Shown one piece after another: positions 60,615 through 64,000 of a stretch of DNA of 64,000 nucleotides. Made by a program: the position numbers and the translations under genes. Below the pieces are notes generated by a model. It saw only the letters and a program-made list of their open reading frames with translations. It was not told where the DNA came from and ran no database searches. Every line of letters starts with the position of its first letter. The first letter of the stretch is position 1. The stretch lies in assembly GCA_049514215.1 (NCBI GenBank), contig JBEKVI010000003.1:1-64000 (forward strand), written 5' to 3'. The stretch comes from BOG-994 sp049514215 (GTDB lineage Bacteria; Pseudomonadota; Gammaproteobacteria; Burkholderiales; Burkholderiaceae_D).

Positions 60615-62981
60615 TCATCGACGTTCACTCCCAGGTCCGGCCGCCGCCTCGGGCTGCGCGACGATGCAAATGGCGGAGAAGATGAGACTGAGTACGGCGC
60701 CGATGGCCACGGTAAGTCCGATGCCGTGCAAGACTGGGATACGCGAGAACGAGAGCGTGCCAAAGCCGATGACCGTGCAGATGTTGGCAAGCACGAGCGA
60801 GGCCACGGTTCTTTCGGCGTTCTCAGTCACGTGGCGCTGCCTTTCGAAAAACAGAGCGTAGTTCGAGCCCACGGCCACGACAAGCAAGAGTCCGACGAGA
60901 TGAAAGATCGTAAGGCGCCCGCTGGTGAGGACCAAAAGCGCGGTCGTGACGAGAACGGCTGCGGCTAAGGGCGCGAGCACCTCGAGGCAGCGCTTGGCCG
61001 AGCGCAATGTCGCTCCGAGAAGGAGTGCGATGGCAAGGCACCCGCAAGCCGAAAGCAAAAGCGCCTCCCTGAGATAGGTATGATAGAGCTCGTCGGATTC
61101 GCCCTTGAGGTCGAGGAGCGTGACGCCCGCAATCGTGCTTGCGGCGAGCGCCTTGCGCAGCGGAGCCGGGTCGCGCACGCCCTGCAGGGGGAGCATTGCA
61201 ATCCAATTGCCGCCTTCATTGACGAGAAGTGAATCGAGCTTCAATGCCAGATTGGTTTGATCGAGATCGGACCGATCCAAGAGCGGCTGCTTTTGCGCGG
61301 TCTGTACGTCCTTCAAAAATGGCGCGAAGACATCGGCCCGAAAAGGCTCGTTGACGAGCGCCGCCTTCAGGTTGGTCTCTAGTGTATCCGGGGGCGGAAG
61401 CGCTTGCTGACGCGCCAACTGGGCAGCGTGACTTGGAAGGATGAACGCGGGCGAATCGTAATTCCCAAGTGCGCCGTCGTGGACGAGACGCTGCAAAGGC
61501 GCGTTGAGCGCCTCTGCAGCGCGCAACGCTTCTTCCTGGCTGGGCGCATCGGCCACCAGAAGAAAGCCCAGATCGGGTGTGGTGACGTCAAGCCTGAGAC
61601 GCTCATCTAGGGCCTGCTCTTCGTCCGAGGTCGGGCTAAGGCTCGAGAGGCGCTCGTCCCAAAGTCCGCCGGTGTGCGTTCCGATCACGACGGCGCCCCC
61701 TACCACCAGAAGCGCGAGTGCCACCCGCCATCGGCGGCCGCGCCCCTTAAGGCCCTCGGCCAGAGGCGCCAATACGCTCGACCCTTTTGCCGTGAAGTCG
61801 TGCGGCAAGAGGCCAGGCAGCACCCAACGGGTGACCGACACCGCCACCACCAGCCCGGCAATTGAAAACAATCCCAACTGCGCCAACCCCGTAAAGCTCG
61901 AGAACAGTAGTGCGCTAAATCCGAAGATCGAAGTCAGGACCCCGAGCCTGAGAGTGGGCCAGATCCGGGGGAGCGTTTTCTCCGGCGGAACGCCGGGCGC
62001 TGTCTGAGTGAATAGATAGATGGCGTAGTCCACCGCTTCACCGATCAGCGTGGTGCCAAATCCGAGGGTGATGCCATGGACCGAGCCGAATCCCAGCGCA
62101 ACGGCGGCGACGCCCCCCAAGGCGCCGCTGATGACGGGCAACAGCGCGAGTGCCAGAACAGTCAGCGAACGGTAGACGAACAGCAGCACGCCGGCGACGA
62201 GAGCGGTTGCGAGGAGCGACAGGCGCGAAGCATCCTGTTTGATCTTGGCGCGCGTATGGACCGAGATCACCCCAGGCCCGCTGGCCAGCAGCCGGGCGTT
62301 GCGCGCACCCGTGGCCGCTTGTGCGGCACCAAAGGCGGCGTTCAGGGCTCTTAAAGTGTCTTCCTGCCGATCGATATCGAAACCGGCCGCGCGTGTCTGG
62401 ATGATGAGGAGGGCGCGCGTCCCATCGCGCGAGAACCAGACGCCATCGCGCTTGGCCGGTTGGGTGTCCTCACGGAAGGTGTCGATCAGATGCAACAGCT
62501 CGCCGCTCGGATCGTCGGGCAAGACCCGCTTGATGAGCGCCCCCGCAGGAGAGCTCAGGAGTTCGAGATCATTTTGTAGTTCGTCACGCAAGGCTTGGGC
62601 ACTAAAGTGCCCCGGTGTCACGGCGTCGCTTAACAGGTAGCGGTGATTCCAGAGATAGTCTCGATCCTTGGGAGCCACCACATCCTCGCCATTGTGAACC
62701 AGCGTGAAGCGAGGATCGGCACGCAAGCGCTGGGCGAGGTCGTGGCTGATCGCCGTGAGCTGGTCGGGGGTGGCCTGCTCGATTCCGACCAGCACCAGAC
62801 GTGAGACGACGCCGTTTCGCAACTGTTCGACCAGGATTTTCTGGGCGGCTGACGGGGACCGCGGAAGGAAAGCGGAGAGGTCGGCCGTGAACTGGGCCCG
62901 GCTGATCAGCAGTACGGCCAGCGCCAGACCAACGAGCCACACGCCGATGGCCCATTTGTTGGCCCTGCGAAACCGCGTCAT
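60615..62981 (-). CDS. MMPL/RND-type transporter (aryl polyene cluster exporter)
   Basis: This 788-residue protein has twelve hydrophobic helices in two similar halves, each with a large periplasmic loop, as in MMPL lipid exporters. The first half includes GITLGFGTTLIGEAVDYAIYLFTQ and the second VGLLLVVAVGSNYALFFERQRH and NICTVIGFGTLSFSRIPVLHGIGLTVAIGAVLSLIFSA. Its start overlaps the LolA stop as ATGA. Homologues are usual in aryl polyene and xanthomonadin clusters, with a supposed role in moving the polyene-lipid to the outer membrane. Confidence 0.93.
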   Translation of the reverse strand: MTRFRRANKWAIGVWLVGLALAVLLISRAQFTADLSAFLPRSPSAAQKILVEQLRNGVVSRLVLVGIEQATPDQLTAISHDLAQRLRADPRFTLVHNGEDVVAPKDRDYLWNHRYLLSDAVTPGHFSAQALRDELQNDLELLSSPAGALIKRVLPDDPSGELLHLIDTFREDTQPAKRDGVWFSRDGTRALLIIQTRAAGFDIDRQEDTLRALNAAFGAAQAATGARNARLLASGPGVISVHTRAKIKQDASRLSLLATALVAGVLLFVYRSLTVLALALLPVISGALGGVAAVALGFGSVHGITLGFGTTLIGEAVDYAIYLFTQTAPGVPPEKTLPRIWPTLRLGVLTSIFGFSALLFSSFTGLAQLGLFSIAGLVVAVSVTRWVLPGLLPHDFTAKGSSVLAPLAEGLKGRGRRWRVALALLVVGGAVVIGTHTGGLWDERLSSLSPTSDEEQALDERLRLDVTTPDLGFLLVADAPSQEEALRAAEALNAPLQRLVHDGALGNYDSPAFILPSHAAQLARQQALPPPDTLETNLKAALVNEPFRADVFAPFLKDVQTAQKQPLLDRSDLDQTNLALKLDSLLVNEGGNWIAMLPLQGVRDPAPLRKALAASTIAGVTLLDLKGESDELYHTYLREALLLSACGCLAIALLLGATLRSAKRCLEVLAPLAAAVLVTTALLVLTSGRLTIFHLVGLLLVVAVGSNYALFFERQRHVTENAERTVASLVLANICTVIGFGTLSFSRIPVLHGIGLTVAIGAVLSLIFSAICIVAQPEAAAGPGSERR

Positions 62982-63589
62982 GGGTCTTTTTGAACACTCA
63001 TGAGGGAATGATCGCCGTCGGCTTCCTTGACTTCGATGGTGTCGATCAGATTGCCACTTCCCGCAATGGCGACGGATTCGACCAAGGCATGCATCTTCTG
63101 CTCGCGCGGCACGAGCATGAGCCTCCAGCGCGTCGCATCGCCCTCGAGAGTAAGCTCATAGAATCGGTTCAGCGTCGCCGTATCGCCTGCGAGGGTGGCG
63201 CGGATGCTTTCGATGAAGGCCCAGATTTCCGGATACTCCTGAAGGCTTAAAGTTCGCTTCTCACGGCCCTCGTTGCGCTCGTAGGTTAGCTGGTCCTGAT
63301 CGACGACAAGGCTTTCGGGCTTGGGTTGGGTCGTGATCTTTTCCAGATGCGAGGGTGCGGCATAAACGAGGGTTCCGGAGCTCTCGAGAGGTTCTTTCAG
63401 GACATTGAGGAACTTGCGTTCGACAAAATGGGCGCGGGCCGATTTGACCGTTGAAAGACTTTGCATGAGGGTATCGACCGTAAAGCCTGCGTCTTGGGCG
63501 CTAAATGCATAGGAAAACATTCCCAGCCACGCAAGCACGGATGCAGCGGACCAAAAGACGCTTCTGGCTCGCTTACTTCCAGAAATCAT
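62978..63589 (-). CDS. LolA-like outer-membrane lipoprotein carrier
   Basis: This 203-residue exported protein has a signal peptide (about residues 1-31) and a LolA-type half-barrel. The segments TLMQSLSTVKSARAHFVERKFLNVLKEPLESSGTLVYAAPSHLEKITTQPKPESLVVDQDQLTYE match it. It is the LolA paralogue typical of aryl polyene loci, not the housekeeping LolA. Its 5' end overlaps the acyltransferase 3' end by 17 bases, and its stop overlaps the MMPL start. Confidence 0.92.
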   Translation of the reverse strand: MISGSKRARSVFWSAASVLAWLGMFSYAFSAQDAGFTVDTLMQSLSTVKSARAHFVERKFLNVLKEPLESSGTLVYAAPSHLEKITTQPKPESLVVDQDQLTYERNEGREKRTLSLQEYPEIWAFIESIRATLAGDTATLNRFYELTLEGDATRWRLMLVPREQKMHALVESVAIAGSGNLIDTIEVKEADGDHSLMSVQKDP

Positions 63590-64000
63590 AAAAATTGAAC
63601 CAATTAAAGGGGTCGAGGCGGCAGTAGTGCTCGAGTCGCTCGACGTAGCGCTGCAGTGCTTCCTGGATCATCTTGTTGCGCGCGAGGGTGGGTTCGCTAA
63701 ATGCCGGGACCTTCTCGAAATAGACGTCGTAGCGAGAGCCACCCCTGTAGAGCCCGTACATCAGCACGGTCGGTCGCTTGAGCATCGCTGCGATGCGAAA
63801 CGGTCCGAGCGGGAAGGCGGCCTCGGACCCGAGGAAAGGGCATCGAAGCTGTTTTTCATCGCGAATCGAGCGATCCGCCAGAATGCCAACGAGATCGCCT
63901 GCGTCCAGTCGTTCGACAACCTTCAGCATCGAATCACAATGGCCAAGCCCGATGATTTCCTGACCCCGAAGGGGATTGATGGCGGCGAGGACGGAATTGA
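63573..64000 (-). CDS. LpxL/HtrB-type lipid acyltransferase, 5' part beyond window
   Basis: Only the C-terminal 141 residues are visible. The frame is open to the window end (NSVLAAINPLRGQEIIGLGHCDSMLKVVERLDAG before the first Met at 63929). The segments GDLVGILADRSIRDEKQLRCPFLGSEAAFPLGPFRIAAMLKRPTVLMYGLYRGG and FNWFNFYDFW match the lauroyl-acyltransferase-type enzymes that accompany aryl polyene clusters. The catalytic HX4D part would lie outside the window. It is the first visible member of the acyltransferase-LolA-MMPL transcript. Confidence 0.85.
   Translation of the reverse strand, partial: NSVLAAINPLRGQEIIGLGHCDSMLKVVERLDAGDLVGILADRSIRDEKQLRCPFLGSEAAFPLGPFRIAAMLKRPTVLMYGLYRGGSRYDVYFEKVPAFSEPTLARNKMIQEALQRYVERLEHYCRLDPFNWFNFYDFWK

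Overview
The window is about 64 kb of high-GC chromosomal DNA from a Gram-negative bacterium, most likely a beta- or gammaproteobacterium. This rests on glnS, pdxH, yaeQ, srkA, tcdA, rhlE, rarD and ettA homologues, a LolA-type lipoprotein carrier, a MipA/OmpV outer-membrane protein and an aryl-polyene-type gene cluster. I see no rRNA, convincing tRNA, CRISPR array, insertion sequence, integrase or phage gene. Genes lie on both strands in short operons, and many starts overlap the preceding stop.

Region 1 (1-21.2 kb) is ordinary core and accessory metabolism. It holds a 5'-truncated M20 amidohydrolase followed by an MFS symporter, a TetR regulator behind a Pro/Tyr-rich secreted protein, an SDR, pdxH, and a small heat-shock protein with a very good sigma-32 type promoter. 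chaC and tcdA are divergent. A minus-strand run holds pirin, a SIMPL-domain protein, thpR and a DMT permease. There follow a degenerate EAL protein, the srkA kinase coupled to a secreted alpha/beta hydrolase, a second secreted hydrolase, rarD, rhlE and yaeQ.

Region 2 (21.3-47.3 kb) holds an orphan ABC substrate-binding protein, an AsmA/DUF748-like protein, ettA, an aminopeptidase P, a chain of small proteins, a CPA1-type Na+/H+ antiporter, and an SDR without the usual catalytic Ser and Lys. It also holds a periplasmic MORN-repeat protein ending in a TonB-type domain, threonine aldolase, a DHA2 exporter, and a glutaminyl-tRNA synthetase with about 100 extra residues inside its catalytic core. 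An aldo/keto reductase, an amino-acid permease, an epimerase, a 3-methyladenine glycosylase and an HSL-type esterase complete it.

Region 3 (47.5-64 kb) is the most notable. It resembles an aryl polyene / xanthomonadin-type biosynthetic locus. On the plus strand are a flavin-dependent halogenase-like oxidoreductase (with the WxWxIP motif and the conserved Lys), a MipA-type outer-membrane protein, a PlsC acyltransferase and a family-2 glycosyltransferase. Facing them on the minus strand is a tightly coupled set: ketosynthase, chain-length factor, hotdog dehydratase and ketoreductase. At the right edge is an export/assembly set: LpxL-type acyltransferase (cut by the window), LolA and an MMPL transporter. 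About 6 kb of apparently unrelated genes separates the two minus-strand blocks, including a polysaccharide deacetylase, a sorbosone-type sugar dehydrogenase and a dihaem cytochrome c. The ACPs, aryl-CoA ligase, ammonia-lyase and thioesterase expected for such a pathway are not in the window and may lie beyond 64,000.

All functional calls come from reading motifs and families by eye; no database search was run.
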